A stretch of DNA of 64,000 bases from Flavivirga algicola. GTDB lineage: Bacteria > Bacteroidota > Bacteroidia > Flavobacteriales > Flavobacteriaceae. The position numbers and the translations under genes were made by a program. Positions 55,259 to 64,000 of the stretch are shown piece by piece; position 1 is the stretch's first letter; the number at the start of each line of letters is the position of its first letter. The stretch spans positions 186,001-250,000 of the forward strand of contig NZ_JABBHF010000003.1 in assembly GCF_012910715.1 (NCBI RefSeq), in the 5' to 3' direction. Under the pieces are notes generated by a model that had not been told where the DNA came from, made no database searches, and saw only the letters and a list, made by a program, of their open reading frames with translations.

Positions 55259-56341
55259 ATGGGACTGTTAAATAGTAAATATACTTGGGTTAAAACAATA
55301 AGTGTTCTTTTTGTTTTTGTGATTTTTATACTATTAAATAATAATCTTGAAGCTCAAAACAAAATTCAGAAAAATATTCCTAAAACATATATAGCCAATC
55401 ATGCAAAAGACATAATAAACATTGATGGCTTAGGTAATGAGTCCTCTTGGCAGAACGCTGAATTTTCAGATCTATTTATTGATATTGAAGGTGTTAAGAA
55501 ACCAGCCTATTCCACAAAGTTTAAAATGCTTTGGGATGAAAGCAATATCTATTTTTTTGCCGAACTGGAAGATCCGCACATCTGGGCAACCCTTAAAAAA
55601 AGGGATACCATTATTTTTCACAATAACGATTTTGAGATTTTTATTGATCCAGATGGCGACTCTCATAACTATTATGAGTTTGAATTTAATGCACTAAATA
55701 CGCTATGGGATTTATTCCTCACAAAACCATATAGAGAGGGTAATGCCGTTTTAAATGATTGGGAAGCAAAAGGACTAAAATCTGCTGTTTATATAGATGG
55801 GACATTGAATAACCCAATCGATACGGATAAAAAATGGAGCATAGAAATAGCCATTCCTTTAAACGTTTTTAAAACATCTTATTTTGAAAACATAGTACTT
55901 AAAGATCATTTTTGGCGTATGAATTTTTCCAGGGTTTTTTGGGAGTTTCAAATAGAGAATGGTAAATACCAACGTAAAACTAATGCCGAAGGAAAACTTT
56001 TGCATGAAAAGAATTGGGTATGGTCTCCACAAGGCGTTGTGGCAATGCATCAACCAGAAACTTGGGGCTACATATATTTCTCTCCGAGCAAAACGAATAA
56101 TAAAATCCCGTTCAATATTCCCAACGATGAGCATATAAAATGGTATTTATATAAACTCCACAAGCTTATAAAAAATAAAAATACAGACATGAACCTTATT
56201 GAAGCCCCAACTACTATTGTAAATAAGATAATAACCCCCAAATTTCAAACGCACGAATCAGGTTATAACATTTGGGTTAAAAGTCCGTTTTCAGGACAAA
56301 AAATATTAATTACCGAAGACGGAAAAATTATGATCAAATAA
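55259..56341 (+). CDS. Secreted carbohydrate-binding family 9-like protein
   Basis: The 360-residue protein has an N-terminal hydrophobic signal (about 10-32, ending NLEAQ). A CBM9-like beta-sandwich (about 45-240) follows, with FKMLWDESNIYFFAELEDPH, NDFEIFIDPDGDSHNYYEFE and WSIEIAIPL. The remaining 120 residues are of unclear fold. Such proteins bind glycans at the cell surface or in the periplasm, and catalytic activity is not known. It sits 2 nt after GH130 in the N-glycan operon. Confidence 0.85.
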   Translation: MGLLNSKYTWVKTISVLFVFVIFILLNNNLEAQNKIQKNIPKTYIANHAKDIINIDGLGNESSWQNAEFSDLFIDIEGVKKPAYSTKFKMLWDESNIYFFAELEDPHIWATLKKRDTIIFHNNDFEIFIDPDGDSHNYYEFEFNALNTLWDLFLTKPYREGNAVLNDWEAKGLKSAVYIDGTLNNPIDTDKKWSIEIAIPLNVFKTSYFENIVLKDHFWRMNFSRVFWEFQIENGKYQRKTNAEGKLLHEKNWVWSPQGVVAMHQPETWGYIYFSPSKTNNKIPFNIPNDEHIKWYLYKLHKLIKNKNTDMNLIEAPTTIVNKIITPKFQTHESGYNIWVKSPFSGQKILITEDGKIMIK

Positions 56342-56343
56342 AT

Positions 56344-57444
56344 ATGACTATGAAACTGTTTAAAACCATATTTTTTATTGTTACAGCCTTAATAACTGGA
56401 TGTACTTCACCAAACAAAAAAGAGGATACCATGTCTAAAGAAGTCGAAAACATACACCCCACTTTTAAATATTGGTCCTGGTACGGAGCTGGTGTAGAAA
56501 AAACAGATGAAGACCACAGAATATGGTTTAAGAAATTGGCCCAAAATGGTATTGATGCGGTATTAATAGATACACAGGCAGATGCAAAAAGGCTAGAGAA
56601 AGTAGCCCCGTTAGCCTTAGAAGAAGGCTTAGAGGTTCATGCATGGATGTTTACTATGAACCGTCCAGGAGATACTGTTGCATTGAAACACCCAGATTGG
56701 TATATGGTAAGCAGAAGTGGGAAATCCTGCTTTGATGATCGCCCCTATGTCGATTATTACCAATGGTTGTCCCCGAGCCACCCAGAAGCACGCCAACATG
56801 TATGGAATTTGGTTGAAAGCATCGCTAAAATAGAAGGTATTACCAGTGTTCATTTAGATTATATAAGATATCCAGATGTGTACTTGCCAATTGGGTTATT
56901 GCCTAAATACAATTTAGTCCAAAATGAAGAACTTCCTGATTTCGATTTTGATTATTCGGAGGCTGCTGTAGAAAAATTTAAAAAATTATACGGAAAAGAT
57001 ATCAGAAAAGCAGAAGTTCCAGCTATAGATATTGAATGGAAACAATTTAGATTAAATGAAATAAAAGCTGTTGTTGATGGAGCATATGATATAGCCCATA
57101 AACACGGGAAAGAACTAACAGCTGCTGTTTTTCCTTATCCAGAAATGGCCGATCACATGGTTCGCCAACGTTGGGACAAATGGAAAGTAGATCATGTTTT
57201 GCCCATGATTTACAACAATTTTTATAATGAAGGATTAGATTGGGTGAAGTTTGCTTCCCAACAAGGCATCGAAGATTTAAAAGGAAAAAACACCAAATTA
57301 CATACAGGCTTATACATACCTGAAATGACAGCCGACGAGGTTACCACTGCCATCGAAACAGTAAAAGAAAGTGGTGCATCAGGTGTAGCCCTTTTTGATA
57401 TTAAAGAGCATCATTTTGAAGCCATAAAAGCATCAAAAAAATAA
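56344..57444 (+). CDS. GHL10-type TIM-barrel lipoprotein, putative glycoside hydrolase
   Basis: The 366-residue lipoprotein (LITGC, Cys20) has a TIM-barrel of the family 10-like glycosyl hydrolase group. HLDYIRYPDVY is the most telling motif, with EVHAWMFTMNR and MIYNNFYNEGLDW in later strands. Members have poorly known activities. Its position between a CBM9-like gene and a GH92 gene suggests a glycosidase acting on the N-glycan core or another linkage, but this is inference. Confidence 0.8.
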   Translation: MTMKLFKTIFFIVTALITGCTSPNKKEDTMSKEVENIHPTFKYWSWYGAGVEKTDEDHRIWFKKLAQNGIDAVLIDTQADAKRLEKVAPLALEEGLEVHAWMFTMNRPGDTVALKHPDWYMVSRSGKSCFDDRPYVDYYQWLSPSHPEARQHVWNLVESIAKIEGITSVHLDYIRYPDVYLPIGLLPKYNLVQNEELPDFDFDYSEAAVEKFKKLYGKDIRKAEVPAIDIEWKQFRLNEIKAVVDGAYDIAHKHGKELTAAVFPYPEMADHMVRQRWDKWKVDHVLPMIYNNFYNEGLDWVKFASQQGIEDLKGKNTKLHTGLYIPEMTADEVTTAIETVKESGASGVALFDIKEHHFEAIKASKK

Positions 57445-57452
57445 ATTGAAGT

Positions 57453-59726
57453 ATGAAAACACGATGTGTTTATTTCTTTGTTCTACTTTCCTTATACGCA
57501 TGTAAGAAAGAAACACAATATGTACCTAACACAAAAATGTTAGTAGATTATGTAAATCCATTTATTGGTACTGATGGCCCAGGAAATACGTATCCAGGAG
57601 CCACCGTGCCTTTCGGCATGGTACAGTTAAGTCCAGATATTGGAATTCCAGGCTGGGATAGAATAGCAGGCTATTATTATCAAGACTCAATTATTACGGG
57701 TTTTTCGCATACACACCTTACAGGAACAGGGGCAGGAGATTTATATGATATTCTGGTCATGCCAATCAATAGCCGTTCAAATAAAAGAATTGAAGAAAAT
57801 AATTTCAAACCGTTCTCATCTTTCAATCATAAACAAGAAGAGGCATCACCAGGTTATTATACAGTAGATTTGTTAGATTACGGTATAAAAGCTGAATTAA
57901 CTGCAACAGCAAGGGTTGGGATACATCGTTATACATTTCCAAAAGATAAAGACACCGAAATACATGTCGATTTAGGATACACTATAAACTGGGACAAGCC
58001 AACCGCTATTCACATTGAAAAAGTAAATGATTCTACCATTCAAGGATATCGTATGTCAACAGGGTGGGCTAGGAACCAAAAAGTGTATTTCCAGATGCAG
58101 TTTTCTAAACCGTTTTCTTCATATGGCTACTATGAAGAAAAAGCGATTAATGTAAATCCGATTAAAGGAAATACTAGAGTTGTTCTTAAATATGATGTCG
58201 AAGCGGGTGATAAAATAGTAGTTAAAACAGGTTTGTCCACCACAAGTTGTAAAGCGGCAGCTCACGCTATAAAAATAGAAGCTATGGGGTTCGATTTTGA
58301 TGCGCATCGAGACAAAGCCAGATTAACATGGGAAAAAGAACTTCAAAAAATAAAAATTACATCCTCAGACAAAGACAAGAAAAGCGTCTTTTACACAATG
58401 CTGTACCAATCGATGTTGGCACCAACATTATTGAGTGATATAGATGGCAGTTATAAAGCTGCTAATGATGAATATGGCTTGTACAAAACGGGTAAAGACA
58501 GTCTGGCTAAAGCTAATGGTTTTAATAGATATGATACTTTTTCATTATGGGACACCTTTAGGGCAGCACACCCTTTATATACAATTACACAACCAGAGCG
58601 TGTATCAGATATGATAAAATCGCTTTTAGCTCATTATAAAGAAACCGATGAGCTTCCTGTATGGTCTTTACAAGGTAGTGAAACGAATATGATGATTGGT
58701 TACCATGCAGTACCCGTTATTGTAGACGCCTATTTTAAGGGCTTCGATTTCGATTCAGAACTAGCATATAAAGCCTGTAAAGAAAGTGCTATGATTCAAG
58801 ATAGGCAAGTAGATATATACATGGAAAAAGGCTATGTGCCTGTGGATGATCAACACGAAAATTGGTCAGTTTCTAAAACCTTGGAATATGCCTATGATGA
58901 TTGGTGCATTGCTATGTTTGCAAAAGATTTAGGCAAACATGATGACTATGAATATTTTTTAAAACGTTCTGAAAACTGGGCAAATCTATACAATGAGAAG
59001 ACAACTTGGATTCAGCCTAAAGACACAAAAGGAACGTTTGTAAAGCCTTTCATTCCCAAACAATACACACCTTATTTTTGTGAAAGTAATGCATGGCAAT
59101 ATTATTGGTTTGTACCTCATAATATCGATGCGTTAATTGATAAAACAGGAGGAAAAGAACGTTTTGAACAAAAACTGGATTCTATGTTCAGTTATTATCC
59201 TGGGCCAGAAGATAAACTGCCTCTTTTTAGTACAGGTATGATAGGGCAATATGCCCATGGGAACGAACCGAGTCATCATGTCGCATACCTATATAATTAT
59301 TTAAACAACCCTTCCAAAACACAAAAATTAATACGCCAAATTTTAGAGAATCAATATAAAAACAAACCCAATGGACATTGTGGTAATGAAGATTGTGGGC
59401 AAATGTCTTCATGGTATATATTTAGCTCATTGGGATTTTATCCAGTAAATCCAGCCCAGGGTATTTATCATATTGGCATCCCATTATTTGAAGAAGCAAT
59501 AATTCAAGTACCAAATGGAAAAACGTTTAAAGTAATAGCATCAAATTTTTCTAAAGAAAACAACTATGTAAAGCAGGTTTTTTTAAACGGAAAACCACTC
59601 CAAAGAATTTACATAGCCCATAAAGAAATTGTTAACGGTGGTGTTTTGGAATTTGTTATGACCAACACTGCCAATAATAACGATTTTAAGAAACTAGAAA
59701 CACCTAACCCCAATAAAGTGTATTAG
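57453..59726 (+). CDS. GH92 alpha-mannosidase lipoprotein
   Basis: This calcium-dependent inverting exo-alpha-mannosidase probably trims alpha-mannose from high-mannose N-glycans. The 757-residue lipoprotein (LYAC, Cys17) contains the full set of motifs: DYVNPFIGTDGPGNTYPGA, FSLWDTFRAAHPLYTI, the proton-donor Glu544 in CESNAWQYYWFVPH, YAHGNEPSHHVAYLYNY and CGNEDCGQMSSWYIF. Length is typical of single-domain GH92. It is 8 nt after the GHL10 gene and 2 nt before the glycosylasparaginase. Confidence 0.95.
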   Translation: MKTRCVYFFVLLSLYACKKETQYVPNTKMLVDYVNPFIGTDGPGNTYPGATVPFGMVQLSPDIGIPGWDRIAGYYYQDSIITGFSHTHLTGTGAGDLYDILVMPINSRSNKRIEENNFKPFSSFNHKQEEASPGYYTVDLLDYGIKAELTATARVGIHRYTFPKDKDTEIHVDLGYTINWDKPTAIHIEKVNDSTIQGYRMSTGWARNQKVYFQMQFSKPFSSYGYYEEKAINVNPIKGNTRVVLKYDVEAGDKIVVKTGLSTTSCKAAAHAIKIEAMGFDFDAHRDKARLTWEKELQKIKITSSDKDKKSVFYTMLYQSMLAPTLLSDIDGSYKAANDEYGLYKTGKDSLAKANGFNRYDTFSLWDTFRAAHPLYTITQPERVSDMIKSLLAHYKETDELPVWSLQGSETNMMIGYHAVPVIVDAYFKGFDFDSELAYKACKESAMIQDRQVDIYMEKGYVPVDDQHENWSVSKTLEYAYDDWCIAMFAKDLGKHDDYEYFLKRSENWANLYNEKTTWIQPKDTKGTFVKPFIPKQYTPYFCESNAWQYYWFVPHNIDALIDKTGGKERFEQKLDSMFSYYPGPEDKLPLFSTGMIGQYAHGNEPSHHVAYLYNYLNNPSKTQKLIRQILENQYKNKPNGHCGNEDCGQMSSWYIFSSLGFYPVNPAQGIYHIGIPLFEEAIIQVPNGKTFKVIASNFSKENNYVKQVFLNGKPLQRIYIAHKEIVNGGVLEFVMTNTANNNDFKKLETPNPNKVY

Positions 59727-59728
59727 TA

Positions 59729-60715
59729 ATGAAGAAAATAGTAGCAAGTCTTGGTTTAGTGGTATTAACAGTAATGCTTTTAATTGGTGTTAAATACCAA
59801 AATAAAGCGGCAGATTTAAATAAGCAGTCAATCATTAAACCTGTTGTAATTTCTACTTGGAATCATGGTGTCTTAGCCAATGATGCCGCTTGGAAAATTT
59901 TGATTAATAATGGAGATGCTCTGGACGCCGTAGAGCAAGGTGTAAGAACGGCCGAAGCCAATCCAGATGTTCAAACAGTTGGATTGGGAGGTTTTCCGGA
60001 CAGAGAGGGGCATGTTACTTTAGATGCTTGTATCATGGACCACCATAACAATTGTGGTTCGGTAGCATTTTTACAACATATAAAACACCCTATTTCTGTA
60101 GCAAGAAAAGTTATGGAAGAAACCCCGCATGTGATGTTGGTAGGAGAAGGTGCTTTAAAATTTGCATTAGAACAAGGGTTTCAAAAGGAAAATTTACTAA
60201 CTGAAAAATCAAAGCAAGCCTATGAGGTATGGTTGGAAAAATCAGATTACAAACCCATTATAAATATTGAAAATCACGATACTATAAGCATGCTGGCTTT
60301 AGATGAAAATGGGAATCTTTCAGGCGCCTGTACAACAAGTGGGGCCTCATGGAAAATGCATGGACGTGTTGGGGATTCTCCTATTATTGGGGCAGGGTTA
60401 TTTTTAGACAATGAGGTTGGTGCCGCTGCAGCTACGGGAATGGGAGAAGCCATGATGAAGACCGCAGGGAGTGCTATGGTGGTTGAATTAATGCGCCATG
60501 GAAGATCGCCTTATGAAGCTTGCAAGGAAGTTGTAGAACGCATTTATAAGATTTATAAAAATGAACCCGACTTAGAATGGTTGCAAGTGGGTTTTATAGC
60601 ATTAAATAAACAAGGCGAATACGGATCCTATTGTCTGCGTCCTGGTTTCAATTATGCCGTTCAAACCAATACAATTAAAAATAAACTGATCAATGCAGAT
60701 TTTAAGATACAATAA
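59729..60715 (+). CDS. N4-(beta-N-acetylglucosaminyl)-L-asparaginase (glycosylasparaginase)
   Basis: This Ntn-hydrolase splits GlcNAc-Asn into aspartate and a glycosylamine. The 328-residue precursor has an N-terminal signal (about 1-25). The autocleavage site is before Thr185 in NHDTISMLALDENGNLSGAC, which becomes the nucleophile of the beta chain, and GRVGDSPIIGAGLFLDNEVG is the family glycine-rich segment. It probably acts in the periplasm. The next GH92 start lies within its last codons (23-nt overlap). Confidence 0.94.
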   Translation: MKKIVASLGLVVLTVMLLIGVKYQNKAADLNKQSIIKPVVISTWNHGVLANDAAWKILINNGDALDAVEQGVRTAEANPDVQTVGLGGFPDREGHVTLDACIMDHHNNCGSVAFLQHIKHPISVARKVMEETPHVMLVGEGALKFALEQGFQKENLLTEKSKQAYEVWLEKSDYKPIINIENHDTISMLALDENGNLSGACTTSGASWKMHGRVGDSPIIGAGLFLDNEVGAAAATGMGEAMMKTAGSAMVVELMRHGRSPYEACKEVVERIYKIYKNEPDLEWLQVGFIALNKQGEYGSYCLRPGFNYAVQTNTIKNKLINADFKIQ

Positions 60716-63032
60716 AAGCAAACGAATAAAAAGAAGTGTAAGGCTTGCCATGGCTTGTCTTTTAATGTTTTCATGTAGTGATGTTAAAAAACAAAAGGAA
60801 GTATTTACAAAAGTCGATTTAATAGACTATGTGAATCCGCTTATGGGAACGGATTCGGACTTTAGTCTTTCTAATGGAAATACATATCCTGCAATTGCTA
60901 GACCCTGGGGAATGAATTTTTGGACACCAATGACCTCTAAAATGGGTGATGGCTGGACTTATAAATACCGTGATAAAAAAATAAGAGGCATAAAACAGAC
61001 CCACCAACCGAGTCCCTGGATTAATGATTATGCTGCATTTTCACTCATGGCTATTACAGGTGATTTGAAATTTCAAGAAGACGAACGAGCATCTTATTTT
61101 TCACATAAAGCCGAAACGGTAAGACCAGATTATTATAGTGTGTATTTGGCAGACTACGATGTGGTTGCTGAGGTAACTCCAACTGAACGTGCTGCCCAAT
61201 TCCGATTTACATTTCCAGAAACCGATAACGCTTATATCATGTTAGATGCCTTTTTTAAAGGTTCTATGGTTAAAATTATCCCAGAAGAGCGAAAAATTAT
61301 TGGGTATTGTAGAAATAATAGTGGTGGCGTTCCAGATAATTTTCATAATTATTTTGTAGCAGAGTTTGATAAGGATTTTGAGTTAAACCATACCTGGGGA
61401 GACCATTGGAGGCTTATAGAGGACTCAACCGAAAATAAAGGTGAACATGTAGGGGCTATTATTGGTTTTAAAACCAAACGTGGTGAACAAATTCATGTAA
61501 AAGTAGCGTCTTCTTTTATTAGCCAAGAGCAAGCACAACTAAATCTTGAGAGAGAAATAGGGAGCAAAACTTTTAATCAAGTAAAGACAGAAGCAGCTAA
61601 AGCATGGGAAAATGAGCTGGGTAGAATTGAAGCCTATTCTTTGAATGAAACGCAATTAAAAACATTTTACTCTTGTCTGTATCGAGTGCTTTTGTTTCCA
61701 AGAAAATTCTATGAATTTGATACTAATAATAACGTTGTGCATTACAGTCCCTATAATGGAAACATATTACCAGGTTATATGTTTACAGATAATGGTTTTT
61801 GGGATACATTTCGAGCCGTATTTCCATTTTTTAATATGATGTATCCCGAATTAAATGGTCAAATTATGGAAGGTTTGGTAAACACTTATAAAGAATCGGG
61901 GTGGTTACCTGAATGGGCAAGTCCCGGACATAGAGATTGTATGATTGGATCAAATTCTGCACCTATAATTGCAGATGCCCATTTGTCAGGAATAGAAGGG
62001 TTTGATAAAGAATTATTATTGGAAGCTATTATAAAAAATGCCACTGTGGCCAATGGTCGTCCGGTAAATAGTGTTGGTCGTGCAGGTATCGATTATTATA
62101 ATGAGTTGGGCTATGTGCCGTATGATGTTGGTATTAACGAAAATGCGGCGAGAACTTTAGAATATGCTTACGCAGATTTTACAATTGCACAAATGGCAAA
62201 GTCACTTGGGAAGGAGGATGTGGCCGAAAAATATTATAAAAAATCATTGAATTATAAACATCTTTTTGACCCTTCGAACAATTTAATGCGCGGAAAAAAT
62301 AAAGATGGAAGTTTTCAATCGCCATTTAATCCTTTAAAGTGGGGCGATGCATTTACAGAAGGCAATAGTTTACACTATACATGGAGTGTTTTTCATGATG
62401 TGCAAGGGTTGATTGATTTAATGGGAGGCGACGAAAAATTTGTAAATGCTTTAGACAATGTTTTTAATATGCCTCCAGATTTTGATGCTTCGTATTACGG
62501 ATTTACAATTCATGAAATCCGTGAAATGCAGATTGTAAATATGGGCAATTATGCACATGGGAATCAGCCCATACAGCATATGGTGTATTTGTATAATTAT
62601 GCCAAACAACCCTGGAAAACACAAACGAAGGTTCGTGATATTATGAATAAATTGTATTTGCCAACTCCCGATGGATATTGTGGAGATGAAGATAACGGAC
62701 AAACATCTGCCTGGTATGTTTTTAGTGCCTTAGGGTTTTATCCTGTAGCACCAGCAACCAATCAATACATTATAGGAAGCCCACTTTTTGATGTGGTAAA
62801 ATTGCACTTGCAAAACGGAAATACATTTACAATTTCTGCCAATAATAATCAAAAGAACCATCATTTTATTCAAAACGCAAATTTGAATGGTAAAGGTTTT
62901 AACCAAACCTGGATTGATACACAAACCATTCAAAATGGTGGAAATTTAAAATTTAATATGGGAGACCAACCAAATATGAGCTGGGGCATTTCAACAGAGG
63001 TTGCCCCTTATTCACTGAGTAATAAAAAATAA
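60693..63032 (+). CDS. GH92-family lipoprotein, divergent member
   Basis: The 779-residue lipoprotein (FSC, Cys28) keeps the GH92 layout: DYVNPLMGTDSDFSLSNGNT, WDTFRAVFPFF, the proton-donor Glu556 in TEGNSLHYTWSVFHD, and CGDEDNGQTSAWYVF. It differs from the other two in having HGNQPIQH in place of HGNEPSHH and in the substrate loop IKQTHQPSPWINDY. It belongs to a different subgroup and may have a distinct linkage preference. It overlaps the preceding asparaginase gene by 23 nt. Confidence 0.93.
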   Translation: MQILRYNKSKRIKRSVRLAMACLLMFSCSDVKKQKEVFTKVDLIDYVNPLMGTDSDFSLSNGNTYPAIARPWGMNFWTPMTSKMGDGWTYKYRDKKIRGIKQTHQPSPWINDYAAFSLMAITGDLKFQEDERASYFSHKAETVRPDYYSVYLADYDVVAEVTPTERAAQFRFTFPETDNAYIMLDAFFKGSMVKIIPEERKIIGYCRNNSGGVPDNFHNYFVAEFDKDFELNHTWGDHWRLIEDSTENKGEHVGAIIGFKTKRGEQIHVKVASSFISQEQAQLNLEREIGSKTFNQVKTEAAKAWENELGRIEAYSLNETQLKTFYSCLYRVLLFPRKFYEFDTNNNVVHYSPYNGNILPGYMFTDNGFWDTFRAVFPFFNMMYPELNGQIMEGLVNTYKESGWLPEWASPGHRDCMIGSNSAPIIADAHLSGIEGFDKELLLEAIIKNATVANGRPVNSVGRAGIDYYNELGYVPYDVGINENAARTLEYAYADFTIAQMAKSLGKEDVAEKYYKKSLNYKHLFDPSNNLMRGKNKDGSFQSPFNPLKWGDAFTEGNSLHYTWSVFHDVQGLIDLMGGDEKFVNALDNVFNMPPDFDASYYGFTIHEIREMQIVNMGNYAHGNQPIQHMVYLYNYAKQPWKTQTKVRDIMNKLYLPTPDGYCGDEDNGQTSAWYVFSALGFYPVAPATNQYIIGSPLFDVVKLHLQNGNTFTISANNNQKNHHFIQNANLNGKGFNQTWIDTQTIQNGGNLKFNMGDQPNMSWGISTEVAPYSLSNKK

Positions 63033-63041
63033 GAAATATTT

Positions 63042-64000
63042 ATGAACCTACCTTTTTATATAAAATATACGTGTTGCCTTATTGTTTTTTTGTTTTGGAC
63101 CCAAGCTAATAGTCAGCATAATGATAAATCATTAAAAATAGAAGTTTTTAAAAATCGTCTTATAAATTTTGGAGGAGAGACAGGGGATACCACAACTGTA
63201 AAGAGGCTTCAAAACGGACGTATTGTATTTAAAAAAGTAACAGTACCGATTTATAAAAAAGGGACAGATGTTTCCATTAAAGTGAAACTAAGATCTAATG
63301 GCGATAAATGGGATAAATCGGGCTCCTGTTTTGTAGTGACTGATAGAGGGCAAATAGATATTATCGATGTTGCTTTAGGAAAAGAAAAATTTCCTGAAAA
63401 TTCGAATGTCCTTGAAGATTTTCAAGGCGTTTTAAAAACAAAGAATTATACGCCTGCCATAGAATTAATGCGATTCATGACGCCTTTTGGAGTAGGGTAC
63501 TATAGTGATGAAGAGAAACATCCAAGAATTAAATATAACAGACCTGTTTATGTGCCGAAATGGGAAGAGGAAGTGGTATGGGAAAGTGATATTTCAGAAC
63601 TAGAATCTTTAGTGACAGGTGAATTTTATATTGGTGTTTGGATCGATACCTGGACACCTGAAGGTTATGTTGTAGATGTTTCTTTACAATACTCTGGAAG
63701 GCAAAGACACAAGCTAAAAGTGATGCCATTAATGAATACAGTTTATTATGTTGATGGACAAAAAATACCAGACTTATTCTCTCAGTCAACCTTAGATCTG
63801 GATTTTTTTGTACCCAAAAATTTAAAAAACGTTCAATTATATTATACGACAACAGGTCACGGAGGTCATAGTGGTGGCGATGAATTCATTAAATTAAGAA
63901 ATGAAGTGTTTTTTGATTCAAAATTGGTTATTAATAAAATCCCTTGGCGAGATGATTGTGCTTCCTTTAGAAGGTTTAACCCGTCTTCTGGGGTCTGGAC
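63042..64000 (+). CDS. PNGase F-like peptide:N-glycosidase (cut by window edge)
   Basis: This amidase would release whole N-glycans from asparagine. The frame starts at 63042 with a signal peptide (about 1-24, ending ANSQ) and runs off the right edge after 319 codons. Similarity to Elizabethkingia PNGase F is visible in both jelly-roll domains: KWDKSG with Asp91 (Asp60 of PNGase F), RFMTPFGVG, and GGDEF with Glu281 (Glu206). The position of Glu118 carries Asp202 (WIDTW). C-terminally, IPWRDDCASFRRFNPSSG resembles PNGF-II-like relatives. The next gene cannot be seen. Confidence 0.87.
   Translation, partial: MNLPFYIKYTCCLIVFLFWTQANSQHNDKSLKIEVFKNRLINFGGETGDTTTVKRLQNGRIVFKKVTVPIYKKGTDVSIKVKLRSNGDKWDKSGSCFVVTDRGQIDIIDVALGKEKFPENSNVLEDFQGVLKTKNYTPAIELMRFMTPFGVGYYSDEEKHPRIKYNRPVYVPKWEEEVVWESDISELESLVTGEFYIGVWIDTWTPEGYVVDVSLQYSGRQRHKLKVMPLMNTVYYVDGQKIPDLFSQSTLDLDFFVPKNLKNVQLYYTTTGHGGHSGGDEFIKLRNEVFFDSKLVINKIPWRDDCASFRRFNPSSGVW

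Noticed and set aside
1-64000. tRNA or rRNA genes, insertion sequences with transposase, phage or conjugation genes
   Set aside because: I looked for these and saw none in the window.

Overview
The window is AT-rich DNA from a member of the Bacteroidetes, most likely a marine Flavobacteriaceae. The evidence is the gene content (N-acylornithine-type ArgF, class II KetoI reductase, GH92/GH130/PNGase F-type enzymes, Gfo/Idh/MocA and DUF1080 proteins with Tat or lipoprotein signals), a TAnnTTTG-type promoter, little use of Shine-Dalgarno sequences, and dispersed REP-like hairpins typical of this group. This assignment is an inference; no rRNA or other marker gene is present.

1-9.4 kb is core metabolism. 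metK (minus strand) lies behind a SAM-II-type riboswitch. The ilvDBNCA operon lies behind a classical leader-peptide attenuator in which 9 of 20 codons encode Ile, Val or Leu.

9.4-31 kb is a sugar-oxidation region. It holds four Gfo/Idh/MocA oxidoreductases, three DUF1080 (3-keto-disaccharide hydrolase family) proteins, three TIM-barrel isomerase/epimerase-like proteins, two tandem pairs of Fe-S GMC dehydrogenase with Tat-lipoprotein subunit 3, an MFS transporter and an AraC regulator. The likely joint role is periplasmic oxidation of glycosides to 3-keto-glycosides, cleavage, uptake and cytosolic processing. gapN, an azurin lipoprotein and an unknown secreted protein sit in the middle.

31-42.9 kb is a combined arginine/proline operon: GNAT N-acylglutamate synthase, argG, argC, proC, argD, proA, proB, argF', argB, argE, argH. 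It is preceded by two arginine-rich leader peptides in tandem, the first ending in five consecutive Arg codons plus Cys-Ile within a nested terminator. Hairpin repeats are inserted between several of its genes.

43-45.5 kb holds a TetR regulator and an AhpD/CMD-family protein, each preceded by the same palindrome, then a secreted esterase.

45.9-64 kb is an N-glycan-degrading locus: three GH92 alpha-mannosidase-family proteins (one lacking the usual catalytic-acid Glu), a GH130 phosphorylase, a glycosylasparaginase, a PNGase F-like amidase cut by the window edge, a CBM9-like protein, a GHL10-type TIM-barrel lipoprotein, FucP-type and SSS-type transporters, and a LytS/LytTR two-component pair. 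No SusC/SusD pair is present in the window, so this is not a canonical polysaccharide utilisation locus as far as can be seen. Most lines of evidence are motif recognition by eye; no database search was run.
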